DNA of 64,000 bases from NCBI GenBank assembly GCA_003132165.1, contig PKWW01000020.1, forward strand, positions 1-64,000. Direction: 5' to 3'. The position numbers and the translations under genes were made by a program. Source of the DNA: Acidimicrobiaceae bacterium (GTDB lineage: Bacteria > Actinomycetota > Acidimicrobiia > Acidimicrobiales > RAAP-2). Position 1 is the stretch's first letter, and each line of letters begins with the position of its first letter. The notes under the pieces were generated by a model that saw nothing but the letters and a program-made list of their open reading frames with translations, did not search any database and was not told where the DNA came from. Shown here piece by piece: positions 25,347-32,677 of this stretch.

Positions 25347-26242
25347 CGGCCCAGGGTGTCGCGACCACCGTCAAGGACGACAGAGTCGTCCCGATGTGGA
25401 AGCAGCGCTGGACGATTTTTTCGCACAACAGGCTCGCCGTCATTTCCGCAATCTTCCTGATTGTCATTACACTTCTCTGCTTTCTCGTCCCGTGGCTACA
25501 CCCGACGAACCAGACCAATCAGGCGCTGGCCCTCAACGGGACGTGGAACGCGACGCCTTCGTGGTCGCACTGGCTGGGCACTGACAGTTCGGGTTTCGAC
25601 GAACTCGGAAGGATCTTCTACGGCGGCGAATACTCACTTACATTGGGGATCTTCGCGGGCTTGATCACAATCCTGGTGGGAACGGTGTACGGCATGGTCG
25701 CCGGACTCTTCGGTGGCATTATCGACAGCGTGCTCATGCGCATCCTTGACGCATTGCTTTCCATCCCGGCGATCTTCCTGTTGATCACCCTCATCACGTT
25801 GTTCCAGCGGTCCACCTTCTTCCTGATCATCATCATCGGCGTCACCGGATGGTTCGGCAATGCCCGTATTGTTCGAGGCGACGCACTGCTGATCCGGAAT
25901 CTCGAATATACCCAAGCGGCGAATTCAATGGGCGCGGGCAAATGGCACATCATCCGCCGCCACGTCTTTCCCAACTCGATCAGCAATATCGTCACCGTCG
26001 CTACGTTCTCCGTCGCCGACGCCATCCTGGCACTCTCCACGTTGGGTTTCCTCGGCCTCGGGATTCAGACGCCGCAGACCGATTGGGGTACGATGCTCCA
26101 GAACGGGACCTCACAGATCTCGAATGGTTACTGGTGGGAGATCTATCCCCTGGCCATTACGTTCATCTCGGTAATCGTCGCCATCAACTACATCGGCGAC
26201 GCCCTTCGCGACGCCTTCGAAGTTCGACTACTCGAGCATTGA
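25343..26242 (+). CDS. Peptide ABC transporter permease (DppC type)
   Basis: A 299-residue second permease subunit. The N-terminal cytoplasmic stretch, a first membrane segment (FSHNRLAVISAIFLIVITLL region), the LGTDSSGFDELGRIFYGGEYSL motif of the DppC family and the EAA loop (EYTQAANSMGAGKWHIIRRHV) are all visible. It pairs with the DppB-type permease, to which it is translationally coupled. No ATPase gene follows in this direction; the fused ATPase lies convergent immediately downstream. Confidence 0.92.
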   Translation: MTAQGVATTVKDDRVVPMWKQRWTIFSHNRLAVISAIFLIVITLLCFLVPWLHPTNQTNQALALNGTWNATPSWSHWLGTDSSGFDELGRIFYGGEYSLTLGIFAGLITILVGTVYGMVAGLFGGIIDSVLMRILDALLSIPAIFLLITLITLFQRSTFFLIIIIGVTGWFGNARIVRGDALLIRNLEYTQAANSMGAGKWHIIRRHVFPNSISNIVTVATFSVADAILALSTLGFLGLGIQTPQTDWGTMLQNGTSQISNGYWWEIYPLAITFISVIVAINYIGDALRDAFEVRLLEH

Positions 26243-26288
26243 TCGAGCAATGCCCGAAGGGCGTCGCTGACAATTCAAGCTCTCTGCC

Positions 26289-28313
26289 CTAGACGCGCGT
26301 GGCGATATTGACTGGCGTCTTCAGAGGGAAATGGCACGCCGCCTGTTGGGTGGCACCGAACGACTGGAACTCCGGCTCCTGATTGGCGCACAGGTCCTGC
26401 GCCCTTGGACAGCGGGTGCGGAAACGACACCCCGACGGCGGGTTCACCGCCGACGGCAACTCGCCCGAGACCTGAATGCCGCGGCGCGAACGGGCGACGA
26501 TGGGGTCGGGAACCGGCACCGCGTCCAAGAGACCCTGGGTGTACGGGTGGGCAGGAGAACGGAACACCGACTCGGCGTCACCGATTTCGACGATCTTGCC
26601 CAGGTACATGACGCCAATGGTGTCGGCCATGTAATAGACGACGGCCAGGTCATGGCTCACCATCACGTATGAAAGGTTGTGCTCACGCTGCAGTTCCTTC
26701 ATCAAATTCAGGATCTGGGCCTGAATCGAAACGTCCAGCGCCGACACCGGCTCGTCGGCGACGATAAGGCGCGGGTTCAACGCGAGGGCTCGCGCCAGAC
26801 CAATGCGCTGACGCTGTCCGCCAGAGAACTGATGGGGGTACCGGTCAGCTGCCCGATGCTCGAGACCCACGGCTGAGAGAAGTTCGCCGACTCTGACTCG
26901 GCGCTGCGCTCGATTTCCCTCTTTGTGCACGAGCAACGGTTCAGAAAGGATCTGCTCCACGTTCATTCTCGGATTCAGCGAGGAATACGGATCCTGGAAC
27001 ATCATCTGACGCTGACGGTGATCGGCCTTACTGATCTTGTGGCCCTTCGCGGTGACGATCTTCCCATCGAAGGTAATCTGCCCGTTGGTCAACGGTTCGA
27101 GACCGACGATCATTCGTCCGATTGTCGTCTTGCCACAACCCGACTCGCCCACCAGACCGAAGGTCTCGCCCTCGTTGATCGCGAAGCTCACGTTGGAGAC
27201 GGCGTGCACGACACCAATCTTGTGGCGGATCAGGCCACCCTTGATCGGGAATTCCTTGACGAGTCCGTCCGCTCGAAGAAGTTCCTTCACCGGCGACTCT
27301 GCCGAGACCTCCCTCGGGACGACGTTGCGGATGACAACCGGGCTCGGACCATTCGTCGGGTGAAAGCAGGCGAACGCGTGCCCATCCTCGAACGTAAGGT
27401 CTGGCTCCTGGGCCCGGCAGGTGTCTGTCGCGTACTGGCATCGGGGTGCGAAGCGGCAACCAATGATCTCGCGCGTGAGGTCCGGCGGCAAGCCCGCAAT
27501 CGACGCCAGTTCTTGCTTCGTCGTTCCCTCGAGACTGGGCATGGAGGCGAGCAACGCCTGGGTATAGGGATGGCGCATCGAGTTGAACAGTTCGACGGTC
27601 GGAGCCTCCTCGGCCTTCTTCCCGCCGTACATGACGACGACGCGGTCGGTTCGTCCGGCGATGACACCCATGTCGTGGGTGATCAGTAGAACACCCATGT
27701 TGAGTTCTGAGCGCAGATTGTCGATGATGTCGAGGATCTGCGCCTGGATCGTCACGTCGAGCGCCGTCGTGGGCTCGTCGGCAATCAGCAACTTGGGCTT
27801 GCAGACCAGACCCATCGCGATGATCACGCGCTGGCGCAGTCCGCCGGAGAGTTCAAAGGGGTATTGGTCGAGTCGTTCGGAAGGCCGGGGCATCTCGACC
27901 ATCTCGAGCACCTCGAGGGCGCGCTTGCGGGCGTCGGTGTCGCTGGCACCCGTGTGGATGCGGAGGCCCTCGCCGATCTGGCGGCCGATCTTCATAGTCG
28001 GGTTCAGCGAACTCATGGGGTCCTGCGGGATCAGCGCCACGGTACGCCCGCGGTGGGTCTGCATCTCCTTTTCCGAGAGCGAGGCGAGGTCGACCCCGTC
28101 GAGCACGACGTTGCCTTCGGCGATCTTGCCATTACCGGGCAGGAGCCGCATGATCGCAAGGCCCGACGTAGTTTTGCCACAACCAGATTCGCCGACCAGC
28201 CCGACGCACTCGCCTGGATCGATGGCGATCGAAAAGTCGTCAACAGCAGTTGCGAACCGGTCGCGAGTCGAAAATTGAACCTTCAGGTTGTTGACCGAGA
28301 GCAACGAGGACAT
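26289..28313 (-). CDS. Fused dipeptide ABC transporter ATPase (DppD-DppF)
   Basis: One 674-residue polypeptide contains two complete ABC ATPase domains. The first (1-about 330) has Walker A GESGCGKTT at 41-49, signature LSGGLRQR, Walker B LLIADEP, and ends with the oligopeptide-family CRFAPRC segment. The second has another GESGCGKTT, FSGGQRQR, LIVADEP and ends with CRFRTRC. It would energise the DppBC permeases in 24378-26242, although it is encoded on the opposite strand with its own promoter (TAGGAT, 9 nt before the ATG). Such fusions are known in peptide importers; the convergent arrangement is less usual. Confidence 0.93.
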   Translation of the reverse strand: MSSLLSVNNLKVQFSTRDRFATAVDDFSIAIDPGECVGLVGESGCGKTTSGLAIMRLLPGNGKIAEGNVVLDGVDLASLSEKEMQTHRGRTVALIPQDPMSSLNPTMKIGRQIGEGLRIHTGASDTDARKRALEVLEMVEMPRPSERLDQYPFELSGGLRQRVIIAMGLVCKPKLLIADEPTTALDVTIQAQILDIIDNLRSELNMGVLLITHDMGVIAGRTDRVVVMYGGKKAEEAPTVELFNSMRHPYTQALLASMPSLEGTTKQELASIAGLPPDLTREIIGCRFAPRCQYATDTCRAQEPDLTFEDGHAFACFHPTNGPSPVVIRNVVPREVSAESPVKELLRADGLVKEFPIKGGLIRHKIGVVHAVSNVSFAINEGETFGLVGESGCGKTTIGRMIVGLEPLTNGQITFDGKIVTAKGHKISKADHRQRQMMFQDPYSSLNPRMNVEQILSEPLLVHKEGNRAQRRVRVGELLSAVGLEHRAADRYPHQFSGGQRQRIGLARALALNPRLIVADEPVSALDVSIQAQILNLMKELQREHNLSYVMVSHDLAVVYYMADTIGVMYLGKIVEIGDAESVFRSPAHPYTQGLLDAVPVPDPIVARSRRGIQVSGELPSAVNPPSGCRFRTRCPRAQDLCANQEPEFQSFGATQQAACHFPLKTPVNIATRV

Positions 28314-28377
28314 AGTTGAGCAATCCTACTCTTGAGAGGACATTCCCCCGTTTCTGGACCGACCGAGAACCCGGTGT

Positions 28378-29061
28378 TTACAAGGGACTCTGGTGCTGGC
28401 GTTCGGGAAGTCGCCACGAGGTCCGGTGATACGTGCTGGGCCCCAGAAGCCGCAGCGCCTGAAGGTGCTCGGGAGCACCGTAGCCCTTGTTCCCAGCCCA
28501 GCCAAAACTCGGGTGTTGATCGTGTAGCTCGACCATGTACCGGTCGCGGCTGACTTTTGCGATTACCGCTGCAGCGGCGATCGACGCGCTCAACCGGTCA
28601 CCCTTCACGATGGTGGTGGCGGCGAGACGTGAGTATCGCAATTCGGGGGGCGCCTCGACACCGAAGCCGACGTCGAGTGGCGAGTGCAGCACGTTGAACG
28701 AGCCGTCAATTAGTGCATGAGTGGGCACGAGCGTGAGCCCGTCGAGCGCTCGGGTCGCCGCGACCGCCAGCGCGAGTCGCACACCCCACTGATCCACTTC
28801 TCTCGACGTCACCGATCCGAGTGACCAGTCCGCGGCCCACTCCTTCAGCGGGTCGAACAACTTCTCGCGCTTCGCGGGCGATAGAAGTTTCGAATCGTTG
28901 AGTCCCGCGGGCGGTGCCTGGTCGGACACGAGCACCACCGCCCCCACAGTCATTGGTCCCGCGAGCGCGCCGCGGCCCACCTCATCAATGCCGACAACGA
29001 TGTCGCCGCGGGCGAGCAGCGGTCGCTCGAACTCGAGCAGATCGGGAATGGGCGCCTCCAT
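28378..29061 (-). CDS. rnhB: Ribonuclease HII
   Basis: A 227-residue RNase HII that removes ribonucleotides and RNA primers from RNA:DNA duplexes. The catalytic DEVGRG motif (VVGIDEVGRGALAGPMTVGA) and downstream acidic residues (NDSKLL, ALIDGSF, and KVSRDR) are typical. The ATG at 29061 is favoured over upstream in-frame starts because homology begins here, TACCCT ends 6 nt before it, and the upstream extension would run into the divergent cofC gene. Confidence 0.93.
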   Translation of the reverse strand: MEAPIPDLLEFERPLLARGDIVVGIDEVGRGALAGPMTVGAVVLVSDQAPPAGLNDSKLLSPAKREKLFDPLKEWAADWSLGSVTSREVDQWGVRLALAVAATRALDGLTLVPTHALIDGSFNVLHSPLDVGFGVEAPPELRYSRLAATTIVKGDRLSASIAAAAVIAKVSRDRYMVELHDQHPSFGWAGNKGYGAPEHLQALRLLGPSTYHRTSWRLPERQHQSPL

Positions 29062-29067
29062 GCCCCA

Positions 29068-29073
29068 AGGGTA
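29068..29073 (-). promoter_or_regulatory. -10 element TACCCT, leaderless start of rnhB
   Basis: TACCCT on the minus strand ends 6 nt before the ATG at 29061. The cofC promoter lies 17 nt away on the other strand, so the two transcripts diverge from a 43-bp gap. Confidence 0.55.
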
Positions 29074-29090
29074 ACGGGCGAAGCTTCCCC

Positions 29091-29096
29091 TAACAT
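29091..29096 (+). promoter_or_regulatory. -10 element TAACAT, leaderless start of cofC
   Basis: TAACAT ends 8 nt before the ATG at 29105 with no ribosome-binding site between. Confidence 0.5.
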
Positions 29097-29104
29097 GCAC
29101 AGAC

Positions 29105-29695
29105 ATGACCAATCTGGCCGTCGTTGTTCCCCTCAAGAGGTTCAGTGTCGCCAAGGACCGGCTTCGTCAGGCGGGCGCGGTTGACGTGACCGCTCTCGCC
29201 CGAGCACTCGCGCTCGGCGTCGTGCGCAACAGTGCCCCACGTCACGTGATCATCCTGAGCGAGTCCGACGAAGTGACCGACTTCGCACGGTCCAACGGCG
29301 TCGAGGTGATCGAGTCCAACGCGCTCGGGCTCAATGACGCGGTGCAACGCGCGTACGAAACGATCGGTACCCGTTTCCAGCAGTTGATGATCGTGCACGG
29401 TGATTTGAGCTACCCCGACGGCCTCGGCGCCTTCGAACCCGAGACGGGCGTCACCATCGTGACCGACCACCGTCAACTGGGCACCAACGTGCTGGTGTTG
29501 CCGACCGGGACGAGGTTCAGGTTCTCCTACGGCAGTGACTCGATGGCCCGCCACCAGAGCGAGGCCGAGCGATTGAGGCTCGAGTATCGAATCATCACCG
29601 ACAGTTTCTGGGCGTATGACGTCGACGAGCCCGAAGACGTAGAAAGGTCCCAGGAAAGCACCAAAGGGGGCCCGAAGGCCCCCTTTGGTGCTTAG
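29105..29695 (+). CDS. cofC: Phospholactate/phosphoenolpyruvate guanylyltransferase (CofC/FbiD)
   Basis: A 196-residue nucleotidyltransferase that makes the GDP-activated C3 acid needed for coenzyme F420. The N-terminal VVVPLKRFSVAKDRLR matches the family nucleotide-binding loop; HGDLSYPDGL, the TNVLVLPTGTRF stretch and RFSYGSDSMARHQSEAE are also typical. Its last dozen residues are encoded by a perfect terminator hairpin (29658-29691), so the extreme C terminus is probably not functionally constrained. Convergent with the Lys/Ala-rich gene, 17 nt apart. Confidence 0.85.
   Translation: MTNLAVVVPLKRFSVAKDRLRQAGAVDVTALARALALGVVRNSAPRHVIILSESDEVTDFARSNGVEVIESNALGLNDAVQRAYETIGTRFQQLMIVHGDLSYPDGLGAFEPETGVTIVTDHRQLGTNVLVLPTGTRFRFSYGSDSMARHQSEAERLRLEYRIITDSFWAYDVDEPEDVERSQESTKGGPKAPFGA
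29658..29691. terminator. Bidirectional terminator inside cofC 3' end
   Basis: A perfect 15-bp stem GCACCAAAGGGGGCC / GGCCCCCTTTGGTGC with a CGAA tetraloop. It overlaps the final codons of cofC, whose stop TAG is at 29693-29695. On the minus strand it is followed by TTTCC, so it can also end the opposing Lys/Ala-rich gene transcript. Confidence 0.8.
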
Positions 29696-29712
29696 TCCCT
29701 AAGGAACTGAAG

Positions 29713-30033
29713 TTACTTCCTCTTTGCTGCGCGCTTTACGGCCTTCTTTGCAGGGGCCCTCTTCGCAACCTTCTTGGCAGCAGGACGCTTCTTAGCAACC
29801 TTCTTGGCTGCAGCCTTCTTAGCTGGAGCCTTCTTGGCTACGGCCTTCTTAGCTGGAGCCTTCTTGGCTACGGCCTTCTTAGCTGCAGCCTTCTTAGCTG
29901 GAGCCTTCTTGGCTACGGCCTTCTTAGCTGGAGCCTTCTTGGCGACGGCCTTCTTTGCAGGGGCCCTCTTCTTAGCTACCTTCTTGGCCGGGGCCTTCTT
30001 AGCCGGGGCCTTCTTCTTCGCGGCTGTTGCCAC
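29713..30033 (-). CDS. Histone H1-like Lys/Ala-rich protein
   Basis: A 106-residue, extremely basic protein built almost wholly of Lys, Ala, Pro, Val and Arg in [19 protein letters not shown] repeats, like eukaryotic H1 tails and the C-terminal tail of actinobacterial HU (HupB). No globular domain precedes the repeats. It probably binds DNA (or RNA) nonspecifically in the nucleoid. The GTG start has GGAGGG close upstream. It ends 17 nt from cofC, sharing the terminator. Low-complexity sequence of this kind evolves quickly, so length will vary among relatives. Confidence 0.75.
   Translation of the reverse strand: MATAAKKKAPAKKAPAKKVAKKRAPAKKAVAKKAPAKKAVAKKAPAKKAAAKKAVAKKAPAKKAVAKKAPAKKAAAKKVAKKRPAAKKVAKRAPAKKAVKRAAKRK
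29800..29970. repeat. Imperfect 15/30-bp tandem repeats in Lys/Ala-rich gene
   Basis: Units such as CTTCTTAGCTGGAGC and CTTCTTGGCTACGGC alternate several times, giving a near 30-bp period that encodes the repeats of the basic protein. The near-identity of adjacent units suggests expansion by slippage or unequal recombination. Confidence 0.7.
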
Positions 30034-30287
30034 TTTCCCTCCTTGGGACTCAACGTTGAATCAATTTGGGACCTTGGAATCACCACCGTGGTGAACCCAA
30101 TTTCGGTACCGCCTTGACAGACGTGAACTCGACCATGTGCCACCCAGCCTCCCGGCTGTGCGGCGACTGTTCGCAGTGCACGGTCCTCGCGGAAGAGAGT
30201 TAGCGAACGCGTTGTGAACAATACATTCGTAAAACTTTGACCTCCTCCGCAGAAGGACATCTAAAAGTTCACTCGCTTTACACACCA
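30034..30287. other. Divergent intergenic region between histone-like and coupling-protein genes
   Basis: A 254-bp gap between two divergent genes, so it should hold both promoters. The right part is AT-richer than the surroundings and contains the TTGACC/TCTAAA promoter candidate. An 8-bp palindrome CACCACCGTGGTG lies near 30082-30094. No gene is supported here. Confidence 0.5.
30237..30265 (+). promoter_or_regulatory. Putative promoter of coupling-protein gene
   Basis: TTGACC (30237-30242) and TCTAAA (30260-30265) are separated by 17 nt, giving a start near 30272 and a leader of about 16 nt before the ATG at 30288. No clear ribosome site is present. Confidence 0.45.
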
Positions 30288-31622
30288 ATGTCAAGCATTT
30301 CGAACTTTTTTACAACATTTGGAATTGTGATGATTGACAACGGCATCTACTTAGGTCGCGCACGACACGGCGATGCGACAAGCGGATCGGAACGATCGAC
30401 GTTGGTACTCGGTCCGAGTCGCAGTGGAAAGACGTCGTCGTTGATCATTCCAAATCTATTAATGACCTCGCGCAGTTGCGTCGTGACGTCGACCAAAGAC
30501 GATGTGGTTTCGCTGATGGCCCGCTCGAATCGCGATGGTGCGACGCTGCTCTTCGATCCTTCGGGCACGGTGCCCACACCCGCGGGCGTGCAGAGAATCG
30601 GCTACTCGCCGCTGCGTCAAGCGCGCGACTGGGACGGCGCGGTTCTCGCATCTCGAAGCCTTATCGACGTCGCACGCAGGGGGCACACGGACCGCGGCGA
30701 CGACCACTGGACCGAGCGAGCTGGTGCGCTGGTCGCGCCGTTGCTGCACGCCGCGTCACTCAACGGCGACTCCCTCGGGCGTCTCACCTCTCGCATCGAC
30801 GAACGCAGCGGCGACGACGCTCTGCGCCAGCTCGGCGAACATCACGGCGAGCACCACCCCGCGGTGTCGCTGCTACGCGGCGTCCTCGCCACCGAGGAGC
30901 GCGAGCGATCGGGCATCTGGTCGACCGCATCGGGCCTCTTCGCTGGGATGCGTACCAACGCGGCGCGCGCTTCGGCGCGCGAGGCACCATTAGACGTCGA
31001 GGCATTCCTTTCGGGACCACACCAGTTGCACATCGTCGCGCCCAGTCGCCACCAGGCGGTCACGACGCCATTGGTGGTCGGGCTCGTCGAGGAGTTGGTC
31101 CACGCGACGTACGACCGCCACGGACAAGGCGCGCGACTACTGCTCGCCCTGGACGAACTCGCGAACGTCGCCCCTCTGCCTCGTCTTATGAGCATCGTCT
31201 CCGAGGGCGGCGGTCAGGGAGTCCTGACCCTCGCCTGCCTGCAGGACCTCAGTCAAGCGCGTAGCCGTTGGGGAGCGTCGGGTGAGGGCTTCCTCTCCCT
31301 CTTTCCGACCACGGTCGTTCTGCCGGGCATTGCCGATCGCCCCACTCTGGAGCTGCTCCAGCACCTGGCCGGACGTTCGCTCGTGGCGAGTCCGACGGTG
31401 CAAATTGGCCGCCGGGGCAAGACAGCCGGCTACTCCACGAGTTGGGTTGAGCGCGACCGGGCCACGTTGGCGTCGATCGCCCAGGGTCGTGCCGGTTTCG
31501 CTCTGGGGTTGGACGCCACCAAGTCGATGAGCTGGATTGAGCTCACGCCCGCCTACCGTGATGAGAGGTTCCGCCGTCACCTCGATCGATCAGAATCGAT
31601 TGAGCGCTCGCGCGAACGCTGA
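30288..31622 (+). CDS. Soluble VirD4/TraG-type coupling protein (T4CP)
   Basis: A 444-residue AAA+ ATPase of the VirD4/TraG family, which normally brings relaxase-bound DNA to a type IV secretion channel. Walker A is GPSRSGKT (residues 42-49) and the Walker B region reads LLALDELANVAPLP (about 285-298); NLLMTSRSCVVTSTKDD and LFPTTVVLPGIAD are also typical. The two N-terminal membrane helices of VirD4 are absent, so it appears soluble. The start at 30288 is tentative (GTG/ATG at 30327/30330 are alternatives). It converges with, and overlaps by 46 nt, a MobF relaxase gene. No other secretion gene is in the window. Confidence 0.85.
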   Translation: MSSISNFFTTFGIVMIDNGIYLGRARHGDATSGSERSTLVLGPSRSGKTSSLIIPNLLMTSRSCVVTSTKDDVVSLMARSNRDGATLLFDPSGTVPTPAGVQRIGYSPLRQARDWDGAVLASRSLIDVARRGHTDRGDDHWTERAGALVAPLLHAASLNGDSLGRLTSRIDERSGDDALRQLGEHHGEHHPAVSLLRGVLATEERERSGIWSTASGLFAGMRTNAARASAREAPLDVEAFLSGPHQLHIVAPSRHQAVTTPLVVGLVEELVHATYDRHGQGARLLLALDELANVAPLPRLMSIVSEGGGQGVLTLACLQDLSQARSRWGASGEGFLSLFPTTVVLPGIADRPTLELLQHLAGRSLVASPTVQIGRRGKTAGYSTSWVERDRATLASIAQGRAGFALGLDATKSMSWIELTPAYRDERFRRHLDRSESIERSRER

Positions 31623-32647
31623 TCCCAGTCGCCGAGACTTCGGATATCGAGTGGTCGCGGTCCCTCTTCGCGGACCCGACCGGTCATCCGAGCGCGCGCG
31701 ACGCCGACGGTCATCTCGCGAACACCCCGTGATTCAACGAGAGACGGATAGAGCGCGTCCACCGCCGAGGCGATACCGCGAGGCGCCTGCCCGAACCGTG
31801 CGGCGTTGGCCCACGCCGACACGATGGCTCGACGCGTTATATGAAGATTGCCCTCGAACGCCCCGGCGAAGGAATGCTCGTCGAGCGTCGTCGAGCGCTC
31901 CGGTGACTTCACCACTCCCTGAGGTTCGAAACGGTCAAGGTCGCGTCGCCACGCAACCTTCGCCTCCTCTCTCGACCACGCCAACTTCTCACCACGCTCG
32001 TTAAAGTGTCCACCCCAGAGAGCTCGATATCCTTCGTCCAATTCGGCGACGTGCTCCACCCCGTTGAACGACCGCCACGCCGTCCACGGAGTGCGTCGGG
32101 CAAGTTCGAAGCGCAACGACGAGCGGTAGAGGGCGTCAGCAGTGTTGGCGTGGACGAACAGAGACCGGCTGTCGAGCACCGTGCGCGACCCCTCCGGTCG
32201 GGCACCGACGAGCACGTGGTCGTGCAGGTGCGGCTCACCGTGGCGATTAAGACCATGGGTGAAGCTCACGATCTTCGTCCATCGACCGGTTTCGTCACGA
32301 GCCGCGGCGCCACGTCGGTCGCGCACGATGAGTGCGCGATCCTCCAGATAATCGACCGTCGCCGCCACCGAGGCCCGGTGGGCGTCAATCACACCCGACG
32401 CGTGCTCGGGATCGAGAGCGATGAGAATCGACACGGGCCGCGGCGCCGCGATGACGAGGTCATAACCCTCGACCCGGGAACGGTCGGTCGTCGTGAAGAC
32501 CCGAGCTACGTCACGGGGCGCACGGGTGTCACCCTCGCCACGTAGCCACCAACCGGGGCCCCCATCGCGCAGGGTGTCGAGCTCGAGCGCGCGATCGTCG
32601 GTGAAATAGGCCACGTCATTCGAATGACGGGTAAAGATCCGAAGCAT
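31577..32647 (-). CDS. MobF (TrwC/TraI-type) relaxase domain protein
   Basis: A 356-residue protein consisting of a MobF relaxase domain. A candidate nicking Tyr is Y14 (NDVAYFTDD). The metal-binding His triad H131, H142 and H144 keeps the H-x10-H-x-H spacing of TrwC (within FTHGLNRHGEPHLHDHVLV), and GYDLVIAAPRPVSILIAL matches the conserved central strand. The C-terminal helicase domain of TrwC/TraI is missing. It would nick DNA at an oriT-like site and stay bound to the 5' end. It lies 30 nt downstream of pafBC on the same strand, with GGGGG 7 nt before its ATG, so the two are probably co-transcribed. Confidence 0.85.
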   Translation of the reverse strand: MLRIFTRHSNDVAYFTDDRALELDTLRDGGPGWWLRGEGDTRAPRDVARVFTTTDRSRVEGYDLVIAAPRPVSILIALDPEHASGVIDAHRASVAATVDYLEDRALIVRDRRGAAARDETGRWTKIVSFTHGLNRHGEPHLHDHVLVGARPEGSRTVLDSRSLFVHANTADALYRSSLRFELARRTPWTAWRSFNGVEHVAELDEGYRALWGGHFNERGEKLAWSREEAKVAWRRDLDRFEPQGVVKSPERSTTLDEHSFAGAFEGNLHITRRAIVSAWANAARFGQAPRGIASAVDALYPSLVESRGVREMTVGVARARMTGRVREEGPRPLDIRSLGDWDQRSRERSIDSDRSR

Positions 32648-32677
32648 CGGGTAACCCCCAGGGCACCCAACGGTCGT

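Noticed and set aside
26236..26265. Short hairpins between the permease and ATPase genes as terminator
   Set aside because: Two mutually exclusive 6-bp stems without a U run; too weak to call.
29760..30010. Repeat array that could be read as CRISPR
   Set aside because: Units are contiguous coding repeats of the Lys/Ala-rich protein without unique spacers, and no cas gene is present.
30061..30294. Minus-strand open frame in the gap before the coupling protein
   Set aside because: No ribosome site, Arg/Ser-rich shadow-like composition, and it covers the likely promoter region of two divergent genes.
30288..32647. Complete integrative conjugative element
   Set aside because: No integrase, VirB4, replication or attachment-site repeats were found on either side; only the relaxase and coupling protein can be supported.
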